A stretch of 7,994 nt of DNA from Pseudomonadota bacterium (GTDB lineage Bacteria > Pseudomonadota > Alphaproteobacteria > Thalassobaculales > Thalassobaculaceae): contig JAQBUJ010000122.1 of NCBI GenBank assembly GCA_027623845.1, positions 1 through 7,994 on the forward strand, in the 5' to 3' direction. Positions 1 through 5,391 of this stretch are shown here, one piece after another. Position 1 is the first letter of the stretch. Each line of letters opens with the position of its first letter. The notes beneath the pieces are model-generated. The model searched no databases. It was not told the DNA's origin and was given only the letters and a program-made list of their open reading frames with translations. The position numbers and the translations under genes were made by a program.

Positions 1-606
1 GGGAAGCAGAAGATCCGGGGCGACAGTCCGAAGGCCCGCCGCAACCTTCATCAATACGGGTTCGAGAATAAGGCATTCCTCGGTGTCGACAATGCGATTG
101 CTACCGCGTTCGTGGAAGCCCAAAACCGTACCGGATTGCAACCGCCGCATCACGAAATCGGCGCGGCGTCTGGCGCCGGGGCTCGCGGTGACGATATCGT
201 CGATTTGGCCGGCCTCTAACCCGGCGCGGCGGATCGCGGCAATGACCCGCTCTCGCTTCCATTGCTGATAGGGTTCGGACGCCCAATGCTGGAGCCCGCA
301 GCCGCCACAGGCGCCGAAGTGTCGACACGGCGGGTCCACCCGGTCTGCGGATGCCTCGATGATCTCGGTGAGTTGGCTCGACACACCTTCGCTGGTGTCG
401 GTGGTCAGCAGGGCGGTTACCCGTTCGCCAGGCAATGAGAGCGGCACGAATACCGGGCGTTGCCGCAGAGCGTGGGGCGGCCCGATTTCGGCGGTGGCCA
501 CGCCGTCCCCTCGAGCGCCGACATGGTCGATTATGACGTCCACCGGCGGGGTGCGTTCCGAAATGCGTCGTTGGCCGGTTCGCGGTTGCTTGCGTCGTTT
601 CGCCAT
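1..606 (-). CDS. TrmA/RlmD-family 23S rRNA or tRNA (uracil-C5) methyltransferase, N-terminal part
   Basis: The frame is open from ATG at 606 to the left edge, giving 202 codons; the C-terminal SAM-binding methyltransferase domain lies outside the window. Residues about 20-90 look like a TRAM RNA-binding domain (VIIDHVGARGDGVA near 24-37). CRHFGACGGCGLQHW (94-108) is the iron-sulfur motif of the RumA/TrmA family; C94, C100, C103 and C178 (in DTEECLI) fit the four [4Fe-4S] ligands. Members use SAM to methylate C5 of a uridine in rRNA or tRNA; the exact target cannot be told from this part. An in-frame TGA about 20 bases upstream leaves 606 as the first possible start, and no strong ribosome binding site is visible there. 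This is most likely a host gene that flanks the prophage. The family call is firm; the choice between RlmD-like and TrmA-like is open. Confidence 0.9.
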   Translation of the reverse strand, partial: MAKRRKQPRTGQRRISERTPPVDVIIDHVGARGDGVATAEIGPPHALRQRPVFVPLSLPGERVTALLTTDTSEGVSSQLTEIIEASADRVDPPCRHFGACGGCGLQHWASEPYQQWKRERVIAAIRRAGLEAGQIDDIVTASPGARRRADFVMRRLQSGTVLGFHERGSNRIVDTEECLILEPVLMKVAAGLRTVAPDLLLP

Positions 607-695
607 CGTTTCATCGGTCCATCTTCATGAACCCGCGGGCATGCCCGGAAAAGCGCCGTGATGCAAGGTTATGTGTGCCGTGGCGAAATCTACTA

Positions 696-998
696 TCAGG
701 GGAAAGCGCGGGGCCGGGAGGCGCGCGGCGATGGCTGATGGACCCTAACCTCGGCATGGACAATGGTCTCGGCCAGGTCGCGTAGCATTGCGCCTTCGAT
801 GCGTTTCGCTTCGTGCTGCGAAAGCGGACCGCGTCGGGGGTCTCGGCCATCGCGCCACTTACAAAGCCGCGCCGCTACCGATAGCAAATAGCCACGCCGT
901 CGCGCCGCGACGGGTATCGTTCTGGGCTCAGCCGCCGAAGACCGCAGCCCAAGCAGACAATCGTATCGGCGTTCATCGGCCGCAGTGAAACGCCACAT
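696..998 (-). CDS. Doubtful small hypothetical protein, possibly a frameshifted gene
   Basis: This is the only candidate gene in the 405-base gap between the repressor stop and the methyltransferase start. The 100-codon frame begins 13 bases after the repressor stop and shares its strand. I recognise no family. The second half (from about residue 48) reads like a real charged helical protein, with a segment KRIEGAMLRDLAETIVHAEVRV. The first half is less convincing. An overlapping frame, ATG at 976 to TAG at 875 (33 codons), has higher G+C at third codon positions and a CLGC pair typical of small zinc-ribbon proteins. The two pieces could be one gene broken by a frameshift near 875-880. Ribosome binding sites are weak for both starts. 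It could equally be non-coding DNA at a prophage end. Confidence 0.3.
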   Translation of the reverse strand: MWRFTAADERRYDCLLGLRSSAAEPRTIPVAARRRGYLLSVAARLCKWRDGRDPRRGPLSQHEAKRIEGAMLRDLAETIVHAEVRVHQPSPRASRPRAFP

Positions 999-1011
999 TT
1001 AAGATCCGCCG

Positions 1012-1794
1012 CTAGAGACGCCGCGCGTGCCAGACCGCGCGGCCAATGATTTGAATGTCGACCAGCGGCGCCTCGAGGTCACGAACCGCGCCGCCTGGCG
1101 AGCGTACAAGGACGGTTTGTGGGTCGCTGTTCGGGAGAAATTCCAGCATCCTCGGTATTAGGCCAACGCCATCAAACAGCACGAAAATCCCCGGCGGTGA
1201 CGGCGCGCGGCGATCGGTATCGATTAATAGATGATCGCCGGAGCGAAACAACGGCTCCATCGTATCGCCGTCCACGCCGATAATCCTCAAAGCCTCGGGC
1301 CGAGCCTTCAATCCATGTCTGACCCACCCGAGTGGAAAGCACCAATGATCGGCGTTCTCTCCTGGTTCGGCGGGATCACCGCCGACGGTCAGGTTCGAGA
1401 CGCGCAGCTCGGGAACCGGGACGATCCGTTCATCAAGCGCCTCTACCGTGGACAGCCGCTCGCTTTCATCACTCGCGCCTTGGAGGTTTCGGCTCGCCGG
1501 TGGAGGATTGGGGTGTGGATCTAAGGGAGGGGTGTGCAGGTCGGTGTTTCGAAGCACTGATTGGTCGACCCCGAGATGCGCCGCAAGAGCGTATCGGACA
1601 TCCTCTGGCAAACGGCGCGGCGTACCGCGATGAACAAATTGATGCAGGTAAGCGTGGTTCTTGCCGCATGCCAGGGAGGCCCGCTTCAGGTCGGAGGGCG
1701 GGTCGCGGTGCGCGATGAGGTCCATCAGGCGGGTTCTTACGGAATCATTTTGCATGACATAAGCATAATCCGATTTTTTCTTCCTGAAAAGCAT
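1012..1794 (-). CDS. Phage-type HTH repressor with LexA/S24-like C-terminal domain, catalytic residues replaced
   Basis: 260 residues. Residues about 18-80 form the DNA-binding part typical of alphaproteobacterial S24-type regulators (GKNHAYLHQFVHRGTPRRLP at 44-63, then an AAHLGVD segment). A Pro-rich linker lies near 85-105. The C-terminal fold spans about 150-260, with GDTMEPLFRSGDHLLIDT (176-193), FDGVGLIPRMLEF and a closing IIGRAVWHARRL. In the family the nucleophile is the Ser of GDSMEP and the base is a Lys in a GLVAKR-like strand; here these read Thr178 and Arg215, so self-cleavage is probably lost. The role inferred is a repressor of the rightward phage genes and of itself. It is transcribed from a promoter at 1850-1822. 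The start is uncertain: ATG 1794 lies about 20 bases from the likely transcript start but lacks a Shine-Dalgarno; ATG 1755 (codon 14) fits the family start better. Confidence 0.85.
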   Translation of the reverse strand: MLFRKKKSDYAYVMQNDSVRTRLMDLIAHRDPPSDLKRASLACGKNHAYLHQFVHRGTPRRLPEDVRYALAAHLGVDQSVLRNTDLHTPPLDPHPNPPPASRNLQGASDESERLSTVEALDERIVPVPELRVSNLTVGGDPAEPGENADHWCFPLGWVRHGLKARPEALRIIGVDGDTMEPLFRSGDHLLIDTDRRAPSPPGIFVLFDGVGLIPRMLEFLPNSDPQTVLVRSPGGAVRDLEAPLVDIQIIGRAVWHARRL

Positions 1795-1821
1795 TAGAAA
1801 ACCGATTGATCGATAGGAAAT

Positions 1822-1850
1822 TTTATATTACACTACGAAATAAGTGTAAA
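1822..1850 (-). promoter_or_regulatory. Promoter of the repressor gene
   Basis: Read on the minus strand, TTTACA (1850-1845, five of six matches to the -35 consensus) is followed by exactly 17 bases and TATAAA (1827-1822, five of six matches to the -10). Transcription would start near 1815, about 20 bases before ATG 1794. The surrounding DNA is strongly A+T-rich, unlike the rest of the window. The spacer and -35 box are occupied by a perfect inverted repeat, which suggests autoregulation. Assigned by eye. Confidence 0.65.
1828..1849. promoter_or_regulatory. Probable repressor operator (7+8+7 inverted repeat)
   Basis: TTACACT (1828-1834) and AGTGTAA (1843-1849) are perfect reverse complements separated by 8 bases, the form expected for a dimeric HTH repressor. 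The site fills the spacer of the minus-strand repressor promoter, overlaps its -35 box, and ends just before the TATAAT box of a possible plus-strand promoter. One bound dimer could therefore govern both directions. No second equally good copy was found in the control region, which is unusual for a lambda-like switch. Confidence 0.6.
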
Positions 1851-1853
1851 GGA

Positions 1854-1859
1854 TATAAT
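1854..1859 (+). promoter_or_regulatory. Candidate -10 box of the rightward early promoter
   Basis: A perfect TATAAT lies directly to the right of the inverted-repeat operator. The -35 region is poor: the hexamer 17 bases upstream is CACTAC, and better matches lie too far away. If used, it would give an untranslated leader of nearly 200 bases before the DUF6362-like gene at 2063. The perfect -10 box beside an operator and facing away from the repressor gene supports it; the weak -35 and long leader count against it. In DNA this A+T-rich a chance match is quite possible. Confidence 0.35.
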
Positions 1860-2047
1860 GTAACCAAATTAAGAAAAAATTGAACACAATATATAGCAAA
1901 AAGAGAGGAAAAATACCAAATATGTCCCCAAATAGCACACGGTAGAAATCAATAAAATATGAAGCACTTCGACAGGCGCCAGCGGTTGGATTGCGGTTTG
2001 TCACGGCGAGCGCGCTGCGCGGGCCGTTTGGTTGCGACTAGGCAAAC

Positions 2048-2053
2048 GGAAGG
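2048..2053 (+). promoter_or_regulatory. Ribosome binding site deciding the start of the DUF6362-like gene
   Basis: GGAAGG directly abuts ATG 2054, too close to serve it, but lies 9 bases before ATG 2063 in the same frame. This favours 2063 as the true start. Confidence 0.6.
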
Positions 2054-2062
2054 ATGATCGGG

Positions 2063-2470
2063 ATGGATCAAACGAAGACATGGGATGAAAGCTTGGTGAA
2101 GGCTTGGCTCAAGGAGGCGGCGGATACCCTGAAACGGTTACCACCAGGCTATGTGAAGCCGCGTGTGACGTATTGGCCCGACGTCGTCCAAACCAGTTTC
2201 TACTCGTTTGGGCACGCTAGGCTGAGCACCAAACTTGCAGCGCCATCGCCTCGGGCAATCGACAGGATGGATCAGGTGTTGGTTTGGTTGTTGGTCTGCG
2301 ACAACGATTCCCGTCGCATCGTTTGGGCGCGGGCTTGTGGGGTGCCGTGGCGCCGGCTCGAGGATGTTGACGGCAGAAGTCACGTGACTCTGAGAAAGGT
2401 CGCCGACCGAGGCTTGCGCGACATACACAGGCATTTGAGGCGCAGTCCTCAGGAGGTCCCAACGTTTTAA
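2063..2470 (+). CDS. DUF6362-like HTH protein, candidate late-gene regulator
   Basis: 135 residues from ATG 2063; a start at 2054 would add three. Features recalled for DUF6362 phage proteins are present: an N-terminal helix with LKRLPPG (about 23-29), a WP pair (YWPDVV, 38-42), P.P.AIDRMDQVLVWL (about 61-76), and RRIVWARACGVPWRRLE (84-100), followed by a divergent recognition-like segment (SHVTLRKVADRGLRDIHRHL, 106-125). The layout resembles sigma-70 region 4 or other HTH proteins. Biochemical function is not established as far as I know. It is the first rightward gene after the switch. The 134 bases behind it carry a promoter followed by a terminator and then terminase, so a role in controlling late genes is inferred. 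Family assignment is by remembered pattern, without a search. Confidence 0.7.
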   Translation: MDQTKTWDESLVKAWLKEAADTLKRLPPGYVKPRVTYWPDVVQTSFYSFGHARLSTKLAAPSPRAIDRMDQVLVWLLVCDNDSRRIVWARACGVPWRRLEDVDGRSHVTLRKVADRGLRDIHRHLRRSPQEVPTF

Positions 2471-2511
2471 GTGTCGTTAAGGTGGTTAAAGCAAAAATCG
2501 GAAAAAACCTC

Positions 2512-2540
2512 TTTACAATCTTTATAAAATAGGATAAAAA
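2512..2540 (+). promoter_or_regulatory. Candidate late promoter ahead of the terminase genes
   Basis: TTTACA (2512-2517, five of six to the -35) is followed by a 17-base spacer and TAAAAA (2535-2540, four of six to the -10). Transcription would begin near 2547, at the foot of the terminator hairpin that starts at 2548. Two copies of GTTAA, nine bases apart (2476-2480 and 2485-2489), lie upstream and could be an activator site. The region is A+T-rich, so a chance match cannot be excluded. Confidence 0.45.
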
Positions 2541-2547
2541 CTACCTC

Positions 2548-2591
2548 AGGCTTGGAGAACCGCAATTACGCGTCTTCAGGCCTCTTTTTTT
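2548..2591 (+). terminator. Intrinsic terminator between the DUF6362-like gene and terminase
   Basis: AGGCTTGGAGA (2548-2558) pairs with TCTTCAGGCCT (2573-2583) over 11 positions, nine Watson-Crick and two G-U. The loop is 14 bases and a run of seven T follows (2585-2591). This is the classic Rho-independent form and the clearest in the window. It would stop transcripts from the DUF6362-like gene, and also any transcript begun at the candidate promoter just upstream, unless antitermination occurs. Confidence 0.75.
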
Positions 2592-2606
2592 ACGCCAATT
2601 TCCGGT

Positions 2607-2610
2607 GGAG
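2607..2610 (+). promoter_or_regulatory. Ribosome binding site deciding the terminase small subunit start
   Basis: GGAG, within GGTGGAG, stands 6 bases before ATG 2617. The upstream in-frame GTG at 2605 overlaps this signal, so 2617 is preferred. Confidence 0.6.
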
Positions 2611-2616
2611 TTAGGG

Positions 2617-3087
2617 ATGCCCGTCATCAAATGGACGGCGCCGAAGAGGCGCGCATTTTTGCAAAACCTTATGACGACCGGCAACGTCAGCGAAGCGGCG
2701 CGCGCCAGCAAGGTCTCCCGCAGCCACGCTTATGCTCTGAAGATGTCGGATCAGAACTTTGCGGCGGAGTGGGCGGACGCGTTGGAATCAGCAACCGATA
2801 TTCTCGAGGCCGAAGCCCGCCACCGGGCCGTCGACGGGGTCGAGCAGCCGCATTTTCATCAAGGTCAGGTCACCGGTTCGGTTCGAAAATATTCTGATTC
2901 CTTGCTGATGTTCCTGCTCAAGGCGCACCGCCCGGAGAAGTACCGGGACCGCACCATCGACCCAAAAGGAACCATTGATGACGACATCGACAGGGAAATC
3001 GAAGACGCCAAAAGCCTCCTCGGCGATCGACTTTCGAAACTTGATACGGACCAAGAGCCTGACGGAGCGGGAGACCTTACTGAATGA
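2617..3087 (+). CDS. terS: Phage terminase small subunit
   Basis: 156 residues from ATG 2617. The N-terminus (KWTAPKRRAFLQNLMTTGN) leads into an HTH: VSEAARASKVSRSHAYALK at about 24-42. Next come a helical stretch rich in Ala and Glu (about 48-72), a YSDSLLMFLLKAHRPEKYRDR segment (92-112) typical of TerS-like proteins of alphaproteobacterial phages, and an acidic tail. Small subunits recognise viral DNA and load the large subunit. Its position directly before terL supports the call; the 3' end overlaps the longest terL frame. TerS families are diverse, so identity rests on the HTH, the segment at 92-112 and the context. Confidence 0.8.
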   Translation: MPVIKWTAPKRRAFLQNLMTTGNVSEAARASKVSRSHAYALKMSDQNFAAEWADALESATDILEAEARHRAVDGVEQPHFHQGQVTGSVRKYSDSLLMFLLKAHRPEKYRDRTIDPKGTIDDDIDREIEDAKSLLGDRLSKLDTDQEPDGAGDLTE

Positions 3088-4321
3088 ATTGACCCCGCGC
3101 GAGGCCGCCATCCTGCTCTATGATTGGGGGCTTTGGGCCCGTGCCAAGCAACTGCCGCCGAAATCCGACTGGCGGACCTGGTTGATCCTCGCCGGTCGTG
3201 GCTTTGGCAAGACCCGCACTGGGGCTGAGTGGGTTCGCGCCGGTGTCGAGGCCGGCCGCTTTCGGCGGATCGCCCTGGTCGGCGAAACCACGGCGGATGT
3301 GCGTGATGTGATGGTCGAGGGCGACAGTGGCATCCTCGCTGTATCGCCGCCGTGGAACCGACCTCGCTATGAGCCCTCGAAGCGCCGCCTTACCTGGCCC
3401 GGCGGCGCTGTCGCCCAAACCTTCTCGGCCGATGATCCGGAACAGCTTCGCGGTCCACAATTCGACGCCGCCTGGGCCGATGAGATCGCCAAGTGGCGCT
3501 ACGCCGCCTCCTGGGACAATCTGATGCTGGGTCTGCGCCTTGGCGCCAATCCCCGTTGTGTCGCCACCACGACGCCGCGACCGCGGGCTTGGTTGGTTCG
3601 GTTGATCGCCGATCCGGGCACGGCGGTGACCACCGGATCAACAGCTGAGAACACGGCCAACCTGGCGCCGGCCTTCCTGGATCGAATTTTGGCGACCTAT
3701 GGTGGATCCCGCATGGCGCGCCAGGAGATCGATGGCGAGATGTTGCTGGATACCCCGGGGGCGCTCTGGCGTCGCGCTGATCTTGATCGTCATCGCCTCA
3801 AACCCGGCGCCGCGCTGGACCTGGCCCGCATCGTCGTCGCCATTGATCCGGCGGTTAGTACCGGAGCGGCCTCCGACGAGACCGGCATCATCGCCGCCGG
3901 CACTGACGCCGACGGGATCGGTTACGTATTCGAGGATCTTTCCGGTCGGCACAGTCCCGACACCTGGGCCCGCCGCGCCATCGAAGCCTATCATCGGTTC
4001 GGCGCCGACACTCTGGTCGCCGAAGTCAATCAGGGCGGCGATCTGGTGGTCCAGACGCTGCGTACTGTCGACCCATCAGTTCCGGTCCGTGCGGTCCGGG
4101 CCAGTCGTGGCAAACGCAGCCGGGCAGAACCGATCGCCGCCCTCTACGAACAGGGCCGGGTGCGCCATGTCGGCGCGCTACCGGATCTCGAGGACCAGCT
4201 CTGCGCCTATACCGGCGGCGCTGGCGAGGCCTCCCCGGATCGGCTCGATGCTCTGGTCTGGGCCTTGACCGATCTGATGCTGGGGCGCGGGCCAACGCGC
4301 AGTGAGGAATTTTTGGTTTAG
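2975..4321 (+). CDS. terL: Phage terminase large subunit (Terminase_6 type ATPase-nuclease)
   Basis: 448 residues from ATG 2975. ATPase half: Walker A GRGFGKTR (74-81), Walker B with FDAAWADE (163-170; the acidic pair at 169-170), and a TTT coupling motif (198-200). Nuclease half: VVAIDPAVS (D291), LVAEVNQGGD (E350, D356) and DRLDALVWAL (D422, D425), the RNase H-like acidic residues expected for cutting concatemeric DNA. The protein is the motor that drives DNA into the prohead and cuts it. All motifs look intact. The start is uncertain: 2975 overlaps terS by 113 bases, whereas TTG 3041 or TTG 3089 would give shorter forms keeping the LTPREAAILLYDW segment. The lack of a clear Shine-Dalgarno suggests translational coupling to terS. 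The stop lies inside a 14-base tandem repeat. Confidence 0.93.
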   Translation: MMTTSTGKSKTPKASSAIDFRNLIRTKSLTERETLLNELTPREAAILLYDWGLWARAKQLPPKSDWRTWLILAGRGFGKTRTGAEWVRAGVEAGRFRRIALVGETTADVRDVMVEGDSGILAVSPPWNRPRYEPSKRRLTWPGGAVAQTFSADDPEQLRGPQFDAAWADEIAKWRYAASWDNLMLGLRLGANPRCVATTTPRPRAWLVRLIADPGTAVTTGSTAENTANLAPAFLDRILATYGGSRMARQEIDGEMLLDTPGALWRRADLDRHRLKPGAALDLARIVVAIDPAVSTGAASDETGIIAAGTDADGIGYVFEDLSGRHSPDTWARRAIEAYHRFGADTLVAEVNQGGDLVVQTLRTVDPSVPVRAVRASRGKRSRAEPIAALYEQGRVRHVGALPDLEDQLCAYTGGAGEASPDRLDALVWALTDLMLGRGPTRSEEFLV

Positions 4322-4338
4322 CGCCTTTGGTTTAGCGC
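4312..4338 (+). repeat. 14-base tandem repeat across the terL stop
   Basis: TTTGGTTTAGCGC occurs at 4312-4324 and again at 4326-4338, one base apart. A decayed relative (CCGGTTTCGCGG) follows at 4341-4352. The first copy contains the last codons and TAG stop of terL; the second repeats the stop in the untranslated part. It looks like a small slippage duplication. Confidence 0.8.
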
Positions 4339-4348
4339 TCCCGGTTTC

Positions 4349-4364
4349 GCGGCGCAGGCGCCGC
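4349..4364 (+). repeat. Compact G+C hairpin after terL
   Basis: GCGGCGC and GCGCCGC flank AG, giving at least a six-pair stem with a CAGG loop. There is no T run, so it is not a standard intrinsic terminator. It may stabilise the 3' end of the upstream message or slow RNA polymerase. The rest of the terL-scaffold gap (to 4434) holds only the Shine-Dalgarno AAGAAGG at 4419-4425. Confidence 0.55.
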
Positions 4365-4434
4365 CCGGCGCGTGGCTCGCAAGGGCGGTGCGCCGCTCCC
4401 TAAGCATCCAATCAACCCAAGAAGGAAATGACCC

Positions 4435-5220
4435 ATGACTCTACCTGCCACGATCGATAATTTGGACGCGGTTCCGCCGGAACTTCGGGCTCACTACATG
4501 GCGACCGAAGATGGTCGCTTCAGGCTCGATGCCGAGGGCGTCGAAGATGTCGCCGGCCTTAAATCAGCGCTGGAGAAGGAACGCGCCGCCCGCAAAGCGC
4601 TGAAAGCTGAACTGGATGCCCTCGCGGCGCCTGCCGACGACGGCTTGGCGGAAACGGGGACCAGTGGTATCGAGATTGACGAAAACGATCCCGGGGAACC
4701 CGTTCGAATCACGCCGACGGGCGACACGGTTTCCGGCGAGGATGTGGAGGCCGAAGGGGAGGCGAGCGAACTTTCGGAGGTTATATCGGAGCCAGGGTCC
4801 GAATTGGACCCCGCTGCGACGTCCGAAGCCGTCGCCGTGCTTCGCCGGCAGTTGGAGACAAGACTGATCGAGGCTGAGGCCACCGCAGCGATCATCGCGG
4901 CGGCTGGAGTGCCGGAATTACTGTTGCCGGTCATGTTGCCTCGCCTTGGGGTGCGCGAGTTGGACGGGGCTTTCCAGGTTCAGGTTCTCGGGCCGGTCGA
5001 TGGCGACGAGGTTCCGGAAAGTCTTGCCGAGCTTGTCGACGCTCTGCGCCGTTCGGAAATCTACGGGCGGGCCTTTGCCGGAACGGGCAAGTCCGGTTCC
5101 GGCGCCCCGGCGGACTCCGCTGGCGGTGGTCGGACGACCTCGCTGGCGGCTGGCGATCCGCTAGCCCTTGGGCGACATCTCCGCGATATCGCTGCCGGGC
5201 GAATCACCGTCGAGGGCTGA
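4435..5220 (+). CDS. Scaffold-like phage head protein with an acidic linker
   Basis: 261 residues from ATG 4435, with AAGAAGG nine bases upstream. The start (LDAVPPELRAHYMATEDGRFRLDAEG) resembles the first 35 residues of phage scaffolding proteins of the pattern 'LP..LR..Y....GRF.LD.EG'. A short coiled coil follows (ALEKERAARKALKAELDALAA, about 45-65). Residues 68-130 are a low-complexity linker full of Asp and Glu. A second helical part (AVAVLRRQLETRLIEAEATAAI, 132-153) leads to AAGVPELLLPVMLPRL, also familiar from these proteins. The tail is Gly/Ser-rich, then ends in a short helix. The inferred role is guiding capsid assembly inside the prohead. It lies between terL and portal rather than after portal, which is unusual. 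No protease domain is seen. Confidence 0.6.
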   Translation: MTLPATIDNLDAVPPELRAHYMATEDGRFRLDAEGVEDVAGLKSALEKERAARKALKAELDALAAPADDGLAETGTSGIEIDENDPGEPVRITPTGDTVSGEDVEAEGEASELSEVISEPGSELDPAATSEAVAVLRRQLETRLIEAEATAAIIAAAGVPELLLPVMLPRLGVRELDGAFQVQVLGPVDGDEVPESLAELVDALRRSEIYGRAFAGTGKSGSGAPADSAGGGRTTSLAAGDPLALGRHLRDIAAGRITVEG

Positions 5221-5391
5221 TCCGGCGAAGACGACATTCGCTTCGTGGCCCGCCGGCACAGTCTCGTGCAGAGGCCATCAAGTCGCCACGAAGCCGCCGT
5301 GCGGGTGCCAAATGGCTTGAACACTCTCGGACATGTCGGGTGGATCGAGGGTTTCGGCGCGTGGTCACCCGATGCAACACAGGGGATGGCA
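5221..5391. other. Intergenic stretch with a perfect 10-base inverted repeat
   Basis: GCTTCGTGGC (5240-5249) and GCCACGAAGC (5285-5294) are exact reverse complements around a 35-base loop, which itself contains GCAC and GTGC six bases apart. No T run follows, so this is not an ordinary terminator. A frame open from GTG 5245 runs through here into the next gene, but its product before residue 48 is not convincing. Function unknown: RNA structure, a protein-binding site or chance. Confidence 0.5.
5381..5385 (+). promoter_or_regulatory. Ribosome binding site deciding the start of the peptidoglycan-binding gene
   Basis: AGGGG abuts ATG 5386 but stands six bases before ATG 5392 in the same frame, so 5392 is favoured. 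Confidence 0.5.

Larger units (their letters stand above)
1795..2062. other. A+T-rich intergenic control region of the switch
   Basis: This 268-base gap divides leftward repressor transcription from the rightward genes. Bases 1801-1920 are only about a quarter G+C by hand count, while the DNA on both sides is clearly G+C-rich; composition returns to normal near 1970. It holds the repressor promoter, the operator and a TATAAT box. Further weak palindromes are ATTGAACACAAT (1879-1890) and GAAGCACTTC (1961-1970). I see no gene in it: the only initiated frame with a purine-rich upstream stretch (ATG 1922) stops after seven codons. Confidence 0.7.

Noticed and set aside
611..850. A 79-codon minus-strand frame ending just before the methyltransferase start
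   Set aside because: It has no recognisable motif or ribosome site, and its Arg/Pro/Ser-rich product looks like a shadow of the 696-998 region.
1922..1945. Seven-codon frame behind a purine-rich stretch in the A+T-rich region, considered as a leader peptide
   Set aside because: The spacing is loose, there is no attenuator structure after it, and such short frames are common by chance.
3699..4268. A 189-codon plus-strand frame inside terL
   Set aside because: terL has intact motifs throughout; this frame has a Ser/Arg/Pro-rich product typical of an out-of-frame shadow.
5245..5391. N-terminal extension of the peptidoglycan-binding protein from GTG 5245
   Set aside because: The added 49 residues look random, overlap the inverted repeat, and an AGGGG site favours ATG 5392.
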